From assembly GCA_964019165.1 (NCBI GenBank), contig OZ025271.1, positions 3,558,501 through 3,622,500 of the forward strand: a stretch of 64,000 bases of DNA, in the 5' to 3' direction. The notes below the pieces were generated by a model. That model ran no database searches, was not told the DNA's origin, and worked only from the letters and a program-made list of their open reading frames with translations. The translations under genes were made by a program, and so were the position numbers. Numbering within the stretch: position 1 is the stretch's first letter; each line of letters opens with the position of its first letter. Source of the stretch: Mastigias papua. Lineage: Eukaryota > Cnidaria > Scyphozoa > Rhizostomeae > Mastigiidae. Positions 43,746-53,430 of this stretch are shown in pieces.

Positions 43746-45059
43746 AGCTTTGTTATGCATTTTCTTTTTCAATTAGCGAATGTGCAGCATTATGAATGAT
43801 AAGATCAATTTTACAAACTTCGTTGTTGCTTCTGGCTGCTACATTAGGCAATGCCATTTTATAACAGTAATGTCAGTTTACAATGAAAGTAGACAAGCTT
43901 GAGTTTTCTAATCGCATCACTGGCTCACAATAAACTAAATTCACCAACTCACCACAGACTTCTGACCAATCTGCAGCATTACGCCAGATTGCAATATCTG
44001 CAAGAATGAGCAATATACTACTTTATGTCTTTCGAACAGAAATGGAGTTTCACTGTTATATAAAGCAAAAAGAACATGTTTCAGCATAAAAAAGAATTAA
44101 TCTACATCTATGGTTGGATCCACAGGTATTTATTTAAGCAGTTTAAGAAACTGCTTTGGCTACTCACATACATTGATTTTAAGCACAGTTAAGTACCAAA
44201 TAGATCAAACTTTCTCAAGAGGTACCTAATAGCCGAATCATTTCAAAATCTATGTCTGGAGTAAAACCATTCAAAAATTTAATAGCAGGATTGTAATAGT
44301 TGAAAAATATTAGAGGATACATACTTTCATTACAAATAGATACGATTTATAAAGTAGTAGATATATCCACAATGTCAAGTTTTCGTAGAATAGCTGATAA
44401 TGAGTCGGAAAGCAAGGCAGGGAATATGGCTTGTTTAACAAGTGCGAGAGTTTCTTCTAATTTTTGTTAATAATTTTTTGGCTTTTACTGAACCCTTTCT
44501 TCTTGATAGATGAAGTTTTGTATTATATTCAGATGTATGCATTACAGTTTTCTTTTAACTCAAATTTGAAAGCAACATTTGGTTGCAAAACAAAATCAAT
44601 AAGATATTTTTGCCAGGAAGATACGGACAAAAATTGTTTGCACGTGGAAAAATGATAAATATTTGATTAGAACTAGGAAAACATTTTACGTCCATGTGGC
44701 ATTTTCACATTTATATTAAGCGTTATTGCAATTACTAACATGGGAATATACATTGTTTTCGATCCATATGTCATGAAAAGACGAAGAAAAAATCTGAAAA
44801 AGTGTTTCAATTCTTGTAAACCTGAGCTAGGAACAGCGTGTACGATCAGTAACATGTAAAGGACGTCAAATGATAAGCTACATATAGAGTTTCAGTCCAA
44901 GGTATTGCGCTTGTCGCCATCTGGAACCAGCAAGCAATAGCAGGGAACAGCAGGTCAAATATTGCCTCTCTTATCGTAGTTATCGTGCTTTCACCATAGT
45001 GAAAACCTGTCTTAAGTTAATACGTTTACGTTGCTGGATATGTAGATGGCATTAAAACT
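43746..45059. other. No gene recognised
   Basis: AT-rich, only small ORFs without domains. Confidence 0.4.
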
Positions 45060-45800
45060 CTTTTTTAATTGATAGCTGAGCGGAAATTTTGTTAATATTA
45101 AAAGTATTTTATGATCGACTGACTGAGAAACCCGAACTTCGTGATGATAATATTGATTTATTTTACGGCAACGGAACTTTATTGTCCAGTGCTGTAAAAT
45201 CAGGCGTGCATTTATTGATTCAGACCATCGGGTCTTCAAACATATTGCTGTTGTTGATAATAATTTTTCGGAGGAAATTATTCTCAGCAAAGATTTTATC
45301 ATCGTTTACAAAGCAACCATTCACTTCAGGAACTTGGCATTAGTCTTACAGAGGTTCTTTTAAAATTTACTTCTAGGAAATAAAGTTTTATCGCAACTAC
45401 TTTATCAGACGTTGGTATTTCGGCGAAACTATGGTAGTACAAACAAAGCTGACGGAATTGACATACAAAATAGTGATTTATTCGTTGAAGGTGGGTTTTT
45501 GGAGGATAATCAATGTTTGTTGCTAAAATTTAACAAATACTAGGCCTCTTAGAAATAAGGTAACTTTGCAAATGATAAATGTCCCACCAATTATAGAAAA
45601 GCAAGAGCTAAGGACAAATGATGCTCTTGCAGAAGCGTTGCATAGAGATGAAGACGTTTCTAACGATGTTTTATCCCAGGATGATATGAATATTACCCAT
45701 TTACAAAAGGGAAGACAAGGCTTGTTTATTCGAAGTGCTAAGAGAACTTCAAATCAAAAAATGCTCTGCTCTAGGACAAGTTCAAAGAGTTAATCATAAA
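45060..45800 (+). pseudogene. Possible degenerate retroelement protease region
   Basis: Around 45235-45345 the plus strand reads HIAVVDNNFSEEIILSKDF, like the C-terminal half of a retroviral-type aspartyl protease (the strand before the flap partner, then IILG-type turn and DF). The following frames are broken. 45566-45793 encodes a 75-residue polar segment without a known domain. Assignment is weak: the catalytic DSG/DTG is not visible. Confidence 0.25.
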
Positions 45801-46276
45801 GTCTACTTTGTTTGTAAGCTCTACATAGCTCTTTATGTTTGCAACACAGTTGTTGTAGGCTAAAGCTAGGATGTTCTCCAATTTATTCTGTCGATTATTG
45901 CAGTTTGATACATCTGTTTCCGTTTCTTCTTCTTGCACTATTTCCTTGAGGTGCGTTTCATATAACTCTCAGTCCCGTAGCTGATGCCTTCCTTACTCCC
46001 AGTATAGTTTGTAGCTTAATTCCAGTACTCTTTATTTACAACACTTTCATAGTTCTTTTCACTATGAATTTGTCGTTGCTGGAAAAAGTTCCCCTCCTTT
46101 CTGAGCTCATTTGTTATAAATGCCATTAATAATTTCCATAGATCATTCTGTATATGATGATATAGTTGTAAGGGATTACTTACTACTAGATAGCATGATC
46201 AACACTATCGTGAAGACTTGATTTCTGGAGCCCCTACCATCACTCCCTACCCCACCCCAAGTACTGTTACTGCTCG

Positions 46277-46420
46277 TGTTGTCCCCTCTAAACAATAGAG
46301 ACAATACAGACCCAATAAATATAGCTTAGTCTCATTCTGATTTTGATTGATTTTTATAGTAGGCCTTATGAAAGATCGATATTATTGAGCTACTAGTTAT
46401 TCTACTATTTGTTTACTACA
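46277..46420 (+). repeat. 5' LTR of Gypsy A
   Basis: 144 bp, TGTTG...CTACA. Unusually short for Gypsy. Contains AATAAATATAGC near position 40, which may serve as polyadenylation signal or TATA-like element. Confidence 0.92.
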
Positions 46421-46421
46421 C

Positions 46422-46445
46422 TGGTGTCAGGAGTATTTTCGAACC
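46422..46445 (+). promoter_or_regulatory. Primer binding site, tRNA-Leu type
   Basis: TGGTGTCAGGAGTATTTTCG begins one base after the LTR's next base and starts with the complement of tRNA CCA. TGGTGTCAGGAGT matches the complement of a 3' tRNA-Leu end (…ACTCCTGACACCA), and TTCGAACC downstream matches the T-arm. Confidence 0.75.
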
Positions 46446-46458
46446 GCACCACTTCAGT

Positions 46459-47430
46459 ATGTCTTCCTTCAACATCATTTTTTCCAAGTTAGAAAAGTTC
46501 ACTGGCGATGGCAATGTTGATTTACGCCAATGGCTTCGTCATTTTGACAGATGTTGCGTTATCGCTGAGAAGTCTGAGGACCTCGTGGTTGGACAAATCC
46601 TTATGCTATGTGTTGATGGCCGTGCTAAAGCCATCCTAGATCAATTTGAAGAAGACAAAGGCGCCCCACAAAAATATAGTGAGCTTAAAAAGCAACTCAA
46701 TGCCGTTTTTGACTCTGACTCCGACCGCGAGGCACACATGACCGCTTTTGAGCGTTGCGTGCAAAGGATCGGTGAAAGTGAGGAAGAATTCATGACTCAC
46801 CTTTTCCAACTATACAAAGCTGCTGACCCTCAAGCTAAAACTAACGTCATCAACCATGCCGTAAAGCGTAAGTTTTTGCAAGGGATTTCAGATACTTTGC
46901 GAAGAAATATATTTATCTTCTGCTCTAATCCGTATGACGAAAAGGTTTCTCATCAAGATTTGCTCAAAGCTAGCCGTGATGCTTCGGTTCATCTTTCTTT
47001 GCCATCCACTGCTGCCCCCACGGTTCCTGACACTGTTTTGACTGCTGCATCTCCATTAGATCAAACTTTGGAGGCAGTTCTCTCTTTATCCAGTAAGTTT
47101 GAACAACAAAATCAGCTTGCAATGCGGAAGTTCGACGAACAACAAGAGCAGATTAATGCCATTAAGCAGCAGCTTCCGTTCAGGCCATCCCATCAGCGCC
47201 ACGACACTTCCGTTTTTTATTCTCCGCGGAGCAGCCGCGGGCAATCACACAGAGGTTTTTCTCAAGGCTTTATGGGAGATAGTCAGTTGCGCCCTGCACA
47301 GGGAAGAGGACGACAACCTATTCGCTGCTATTTTTGCAATGGTTTAAATCACATCCAGCGTGATTGTTTGGCTTTTAGGCAGCAACAAGCGACTTCTCAG
47401 CAGTCGGGAAACTTCTGGGGCCCCCAGTAA
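46459..47430 (+). CDS. gag: Gypsy A Gag
   Basis: 323 residues, intact. N-terminal capsid-like part (LEKFTGDGNVDLRQWLRHFD and the QFEEDKGAPQKYSELKKQLN block of retrotransposon gag), a proline-rich and coiled segment (~200-260), and a C-terminal CCHC zinc knuckle, CYFCNGLNHIQRDC (C-x2-C-x4-H-x4-C), which binds the element's RNA. The ATG at 46459 is the first after the primer site. The last codons are TGG GGC CCC CAG TAA; the G GGC CCC heptamer just before the stop matches the X XXY YYZ pattern for -1 frameshifting, and the pol frame is -1 relative to gag and already open there. Confidence 0.9.
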   Translation: MSSFNIIFSKLEKFTGDGNVDLRQWLRHFDRCCVIAEKSEDLVVGQILMLCVDGRAKAILDQFEEDKGAPQKYSELKKQLNAVFDSDSDREAHMTAFERCVQRIGESEEEFMTHLFQLYKAADPQAKTNVINHAVKRKFLQGISDTLRRNIFIFCSNPYDEKVSHQDLLKASRDASVHLSLPSTAAPTVPDTVLTAASPLDQTLEAVLSLSSKFEQQNQLAMRKFDEQQEQINAIKQQLPFRPSHQRHDTSVFYSPRSSRGQSHRGFSQGFMGDSQLRPAQGRGRQPIRCYFCNGLNHIQRDCLAFRQQQATSQQSGNFWGPQ

Positions 47431-49169
47431 AGGGTCATACTGGGCCAGCCAACATTATGTCAATGACCCCTCACGAACACGAATCTCGACCATCTTTGTT
47501 GAATGAATCAAAATTGCTTTGGATCACTGGCACACTCAATGGTCAGTCCATTTCTATGATGCTTGATTCAGGTGCAACTATTTGCTGTCTAGCTAGAAGA
47601 TGTTTTACCGGAAGTCGATGTTTGCAGAATTTGACATTAACGCCTTATTTTGGCCCAGGTATCCTTGATGCCAATGGAAAAGTGATGAAGCCCTCTGGCA
47701 CAATAAAAGTACCACTTGTAATAGGACAACCAGCTGTATCACATACTGTTGAATTTGTAATAATTGATGAGTTGCCTTATTCTTGCATTATTGGTTTGAG
47801 TTTCCTCAACAAGTTTAGCCATTGGGGTGTTGATAATTCCAGAAACATTCTCCATTTGGAACAGTCCATTGTCTCTATATCTTCTCAACCTTCTGTTCAG
47901 GATAACATTGCTTTCATGACTACCGCCAAGTACACTATTCCACCCGGTCAAGCTTTACGTATTCCGACAATAGCAAAAGGATCTTCCCTTGATGCCTTGC
48001 ATCCAGTTTCGGCACCAGCTGTTCTCATTGATGGCAATTTACCTTTTGAAGAATGGCTTCATCTTAAAGTGGTACCATCTCTAAACCAATTAATTCATCA
48101 AAATTCATGTGTGCACACAACAATTGTTAATTGCTCTAATGTCTCCAAAGTAATTGGTAAGGGCACCAAAGTTGCCCTGGGGACATATGACTTTGATGAA
48201 TTCTCGGCCCTTTCTAAGGAATCAATCAATGCCCTAACTTCATTAACCACACAACCCTTGTCATTATCTCCAGACTCAGATCCAATGACTCATCTGACTT
48301 CACAAATGACACATTTGCTTCCTTCACAATTCCATGCAGCCAAGACCTTGCTTGCTGAGTTCTCTGACATTTTCTCTTTGTCTAATACAAAAATCGGTAA
48401 AGCCAAAGTTACTGCATTTGACTTTGATCTGACCCATTCAACTCCTATTTCGATGCCTTTACGGCGTGTGCCTCTACATCAGCAGTCCATTGTCAAAGAA
48501 CTGTTACAGCATTATAAAGATCATGGACTTATTGAGCATATAGATTCCCCCTATCGTGCTGCTACAGTACTTGTTGCCAAAAAGAATGTTTCCAATAGCT
48601 CTAATGTTACAGATCGCTATCGCCTAGTGGTTGATTATCGCTTCCTTAACCCAGCCATCAAAGATTCAGGCTGGCCTTCTCCATCCTTACAACAATGCCT
48701 GGACTCTGTTTCTGGTTCACAGTTTGTCAGTTCTATCGATTTCAATAGTGGATATCACCAAATTCCTTGTGCTGCTCGCGTCAAACCCATCATTGCTTTC
48801 TCCCCAGGCTATGGTTTTGGTCAGTGGACTTGGAATGTGATGCCACAGGGCATCAAACCAGCGTCGTCACTCTTTCAACGTACTATGGAACAGACCTTTT
48901 CAGATTTAAGTGATTGCATTCTGCCACCCTTCTATGATGATGTGGTAATTAAAGGCTCTGATTTCCAACAACATCTTTCAAATGTACGCAGAGTTTTACA
49001 TCGAATTCGCCAATCGGGTTTAACACTGAATGCTTTGAAATGCAAGTTTTTCCAAACTACCTTGCCATATTTAGGCCATATAATTGACAAGGGCCAAATT
49101 TGTGTTGACCCAGCACGTATATCCAATGTATCCGAGCTTTTCCAGTCCCAACAACTGCCAAAGCCTTGA
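47415..49169 (+). CDS. pol: Gypsy A Pol, protease and reverse transcriptase
   Basis: The frame is open from within the gag end; the first ATG is 47457 but -1 frameshifting from gag would enter upstream. Protease: ISMMLDSGATICCL (active DSGA) and CIIGLSFL as the partner strand. RT: YRLVVDYRFLNPAI, SSIDFNSGYHQI (first catalytic Asp), PQGIKPASSLFQRTM, then PPFYDDVVIKGSD (catalytic DD, with Y-D-D rather than the usual Y-x-D-D). LNALKCKFF and LGHIID end the thumb. The frame breaks at the T run near 49140: the protein should pass directly into 49166-51406, but a base change there gives a stop at 49167-49169. Confidence 0.9.
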   Translation: MGPPVKGHTGPANIMSMTPHEHESRPSLLNESKLLWITGTLNGQSISMMLDSGATICCLARRCFTGSRCLQNLTLTPYFGPGILDANGKVMKPSGTIKVPLVIGQPAVSHTVEFVIIDELPYSCIIGLSFLNKFSHWGVDNSRNILHLEQSIVSISSQPSVQDNIAFMTTAKYTIPPGQALRIPTIAKGSSLDALHPVSAPAVLIDGNLPFEEWLHLKVVPSLNQLIHQNSCVHTTIVNCSNVSKVIGKGTKVALGTYDFDEFSALSKESINALTSLTTQPLSLSPDSDPMTHLTSQMTHLLPSQFHAAKTLLAEFSDIFSLSNTKIGKAKVTAFDFDLTHSTPISMPLRRVPLHQQSIVKELLQHYKDHGLIEHIDSPYRAATVLVAKKNVSNSSNVTDRYRLVVDYRFLNPAIKDSGWPSPSLQQCLDSVSGSQFVSSIDFNSGYHQIPCAARVKPIIAFSPGYGFGQWTWNVMPQGIKPASSLFQRTMEQTFSDLSDCILPPFYDDVVIKGSDFQQHLSNVRRVLHRIRQSGLTLNALKCKFFQTTLPYLGHIIDKGQICVDPARISNVSELFQSQQLPKP

Positions 49170-51406
49170 AAGAGTTCTTAGGCATGTCCCAGTTCTGTGA
49201 TCGCTTTATCCCCAATTTTTCTGTTATTGCAGCTCCTCTACATGAACTTGCCAAGCCGCACTCCTCATTTTCTTGGTCATCTGATGCCCGAACAGCTTTT
49301 GAGACCATAAAGCAGCTTCTCACTTCTGCTCCAGTTTTACGTGCACCTACTAGTGATGACTCTTTCATCCTTGAAGTTGATGCCTCAGATAAAGGTGAAG
49401 GTGCATGTCTCAAAGCTTGCAATTCAAGTGACGGCCACACCTACATTGTTGCTTTTGCCAGTAGAAAGTTCAATGACACTGAATCAAAGTGGAATATTGT
49501 AGAGAAAGAAGCCCATGCTATCGTCTTTGCTACTGAGAAATTTCGCCACTATCTCTTGGGTAAAGCTTTCCTCCTACGTACTGATAATCGTGTCACATCA
49601 TTCCTCCAGTGCAAACGCAGCCCAAAGAGTCGCAAGTTATTGAACTGGGCATTGCAGCTTTCCGAGTTTTCCTATCACATAGAACACATTCCATCTAAGA
49701 ATAATGCTATCAGTGACTGCCTCAGTCGCCTACACAGTGTCAACTTACTAGAGGAACTGCATCCCGATGTTTCGATAGCCTCACTCAGAGCTCTACAGTC
49801 CCAGGATCCCCACATCCAAGCTGCCATTACCTATGTCTCCTCTAATAACCGAACTTTTGATGTGTCCCACCTCGGCTCTTTACGGCGATATCGCCATCAC
49901 CTTTTACTGTCTCCAGATGGCCTCTTGAAGTGGCACAATTGCACCGTTGTACCAATAGCATTACGTGGACGTGTCCTACAGCTTTGCCATGATCACCCAT
50001 CTGCTGGTCACTTTGCTATTGACCGCACATGGGCCCGCCTTCGTGCTCATTATTTCTGGCCCAATGCTAAGGAAGATGTATCAAACTGGGTCAAAAGCTG
50101 TACCACCTGTGCATCTTTCAATCCACCCCCTCACGGATATCACAAGGACCAGCTCCAACCAATTCAGTCCTCCGACCGCTTTGAACTTGTTTGCTATGAT
50201 TTAGCTGGCCCCTTTATGCCTATTTCTCGCGATGGATTTCGATACGCCCTCATCCTTGTTGACCACTTTACCAAATGGCCTGAAGTTGTCCCTCTCAAAG
50301 AAATATCTGCTCACACTATTGCCAGAGCAATTCATGACCAATGGATCTGTCGGTATGGTATCATGACACGTTTGCACAGTGATGGTGCCTCCAATGTCCA
50401 TGGTAGTGTTATGCAGGAGGTTGCTAAGATCTTAGGCATTGGTAAGTCTAAATCTTCACGCCTTCACCCACAAGGTGATGGCCTTTCCGAGGCAATGGTA
50501 AAACAAGTGAAATCTTGTGTACAGAAACAGGTTGACCAATATGGATGCAATTGGGATTTGTACCTGCAGTCCGCTGTTTATGCTATTCGTTCAAGTGTTA
50601 ATAATAGCACTAAAGTTACACCTGCTGAACTGCTTCTTGGTGCAAAGCTTTCTTTACCTACTGAATTATTATGCAGTGCATCCCCAAGACTGCTTGTTCA
50701 ACAATCTGCTGCTCATCACGTAAGACAAGCACAAGCATTTGCTATTGACCTTGGCCTACGCCTTAAACGCTCCTCTGCTGATGTTCGTTGTACCCTTGAT
50801 ATGAGCAGGGACAGAATGAAACAGCAATATGATAAGACAGCCTCTAAACACCATTACAAAGTCAATGACACAGTCATGCTCTGGCACCCTCCTCAAAAGA
50901 CCGGCATTTCTCGTTGTTTTCAAGCACAATGGTCTGGTCCCTGGACAATTACTCAATTGATAGGTGATCTCAATTGCAAGCTTGTCAACCATCGCGGCCA
51001 AGTGAGCCCCACTGTCCATGTCAATCAGCTAAAGTATATGCCTCCCAGGTCTGATCACCTGGTAAGTCCATCCTATACTCCTACCCCTGGCCCAGCAACT
51101 ACCCATGCTAGCACATGTGATATCTTTGCTGACTTGCCTGATGTTACGGAACGCCAGTGCTTTCACTCTCCTACCCGCATTGAAAACAGTCAAGGGGGAG
51201 GAAATGGAACAGACACTGCAGACACTACTGAGCAACATAATACAGATGGTGCGCCAGCAAGAAGTACAGCTGATATCGAAGGGGACTTATTAGCAGACAA
51301 TTGGTGTAAAGTAGACATTTCGAATATATTGGCGAACAGAACTAGATCAGCATCACAAAGAGGAAGAACTAGGGAGGGGGATAGTGTTGTCCCCTCTAAG
51401 CAATAG
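49140..51406 (+). CDS. pol: Gypsy A Pol, RNase H and integrase
   Basis: Continuation of pol in the +2 frame. RNase H: FILEVDASDKGEGACL (first Asp), EKEAHAIV (Glu), LRTDNRVTSF (Asp), SKNNAISDCLSR (final Asp). Integrase: zinc domain HDHPSAGHFAIDRTWARLRAH... CTTCASF (H-H-C-C), core with CYDLAGPFMP (Asp), LHSDGASNVHG (Asp), and DGLSEAMVKQVKS (Glu), and a C-terminal GPW module (WSGPWTITQLIGD). The tail runs into the 3' LTR, ending at the TAG at 51404-51406, so the LTR edge is coding. An apparent start at 49166 is a TTG and not meaningful. Intact from the lesion on. Confidence 0.9.
51371..51384 (+). promoter_or_regulatory. Polypurine tract of Gypsy A
   Basis: AGGGAGGGGGATAG directly before the TG of the 3' LTR. 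Primes plus-strand DNA synthesis in this element class. Confidence 0.8.
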
Positions 51407-51528
51407 AGACAATACAGACCCAATAAATATAGCTTAGTCTCATTCTGATTTTGATTGATTTTTATAGTAGGCCTTATGAAAGATCGATATTATTGAGCTA
51501 CTAGTTATTCTACTATTTGTTTACTACA
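51385..51528 (+). repeat. 3' LTR of Gypsy A
   Basis: 144 bp, same as the 5' LTR except one A/G difference noted near its start. Confidence 0.92.
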
Positions 51529-51532
51529 CTCG

Positions 51533-52139
51533 AAACCCGATTTGATGATTTATATTGTATAGAATGTTACCTATACACAGCAACATTCTTTTATTTTTAT
51601 GAAGTAAGACTATAGAGTCCTCTGAGGTATTAAAATTCTATACAACCTAATTTAATGGCAAAGTAAAGCTAACATACCAGTTAACATAGGATTACTGGAT
51701 GCAACCATATTACAGGTTTATGGCTCAGACTTAATTATATACCTCTTTGGGTAAGATTTTTGATCACCCACTAGATCATAGTCATAGTTATACTTGTCAA
51801 TTAATGGGCTATATTGTATATGTTATGCACTGTTACAATTATACCACTAGATTTTACAGCACTCTCTACATTAGAACTGAAGTATGCAGGAGACAATACC
51901 AGATGTAGTTAATTAATGCCTCATTTTAAAGAACATTTTGAACAATTATGTGGCTATTTCATATACAGGAGACTAGCTAAGTAATGATAGACCGCTAAAC
52001 CCACTCTCTCCTTGCCCAGTGATACCCTGGGAGGAGATCGTGTTGGCGGAATCAGGTCACGTGGTACAAATCTGAGCAATCTGATTGGTTTGGCATAAAT
52101 TATCATATAGGGATCTTAGTATATATAGATATAGGAAAT
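51533..52139. other. No gene recognised
   Basis: AT-rich single-copy-looking flank of Gypsy A. Confidence 0.4.
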
Positions 52140-53430
52140 AGAAATGAAGGTATGGAAGTTAGAATACAGATTCTTAATATTTTGTATTTGACATGGAATA
52201 CGATGATAATTTAGAACTACCATATTACGATGGACTTTCCCTAAAACATTCTTTAAATCGAGGAGAGCAATAACAACAGAGCGTTGCATACTTCCCGCTC
52301 TGTTGCTGATATTTGCCATTAGAGCTGTATGTTCATACGCTCCGGAAAGCTTAGGCATATAGCCTTTTTCAATGTGATGCTCAATATATCCATTAGCAGA
52401 CAAAAATGCGAACATGGGATCACGCAGACATGAAATAAAGATTTTAAGAGGAGTGTACTCCAACGCAATAGGCCTAAAGTTAGCAGGATCAGGTTGATCA
52501 CCTCTCTTATAAATCAGAATAGTGCAAGCCTTTTTCCACACATCGCGGATTTCCCCTGATTGCCACATGATGGGAAAGATTTCAGTTAAATATATTCTGA
52601 GGTAAGGACATCGTTTAAAACGAATAATCGAAATTTGATCCAGAGGATAGGGAGAACCAGAGGCTTTGATTCTACGAACAACCTTGGTGACCTGATGATA
52701 TGAAGGAGGAGGTAGATCAAAAGGGTCAGTAGGGAAAGAAAGCGAAGGAATCCATTCGGGGATTTTAAACGTTTTGACTGGATTTATAGCACTGAAGAGA
52801 TTATTACAGAAGTTAGTACATGTGTTCACTTCAATGGCAAGTAAGGAAGATGTACTGTTATTGAATATATTTTGTTTTAACAAAACCCTAAAAGGTCTTC
52901 TTGATGTAGTCGTCAACTTGGCCTTCATTCAACATTGGTTTTGCCTTGTTCAATTTGCACCTCAAAAGATTCGACACAACCTTGATTTCAGTTGGATCAG
53001 CGAAAGTAGGTTTCAAATGTTTAAGGCAGGACTTAAGACGTTGCTTTGAGAATGCTTTATATTTACAGTTCAATTTCATTGTCTTTGCAGATTTAACCGT
53101 TCCAACATTATGATCAACATAGTCATAAATGGTCGTATTCATATTGAGAATTGTCGCATTAAGGTCAGACGAAGCAATGCTGTGTATAGGTAATGAAACT
53201 TTGAAATAGTCGTTTGCAGACTTCCAATGGTTAACAGACTTTGAGAGTTTTACCCCGACTTTGGTGACAATTTCATCGTCAATAGCGGATGATATCACAG
53301 AGTAAGGCACAATTTCCACAGTACATTGTTTCTCAAAAGTTTCCTCAGATTGGTCCTTGATAATTCAGCAACTGCAGTGGTGCACTTTTAAACCTCGGCG
53401 GCCGTTGCAAATTTCAATACAGCTACATTC
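52140..53430 (-). pseudogene. REL-type non-LTR element, copy 2 (5' part)
   Basis: Minus strand from about 53430: N-terminal finger CSCIEICNGRRGLKVHHCSC, then a linker with LNATILNMNTTIYDYVDHNV (53319-52888), then the pre-RT and RT region (52928-52116): RIKASGSPYPLDQISIIRFK, KRGDQPDPANFRPIALEYTP, GAYEHTALMANI, IALLDLKNVLGKVHRN (palm Asp). It stops where LYSNFHTFIS should lead to the QGD block, so RT motifs with the catalytic DD are missing. Frame breaks near 52900 and 53320. Its 5' end is fused directly to the 3' end of copy 1. Confidence 0.75.

Larger units (their letters stand above)
46273..51532 (+). mobile_element. Ty3/Gypsy LTR retrotransposon A, near full length
   Basis: A 5.25-kb element with LTRs at 46277-46420 and 51385-51528, flanked by the 4-bp duplication CTCG (46273-46276 and 51529-51532). 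Contains primer site, gag, pol (protease, RT, RNase H, integrase) and a polypurine tract. The only LTR difference seen is A versus G in CTCTA(A/G)CAATAG, so insertion was recent. One frame lesion in pol near 49140 is the only coding defect seen. Confidence 0.92.
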
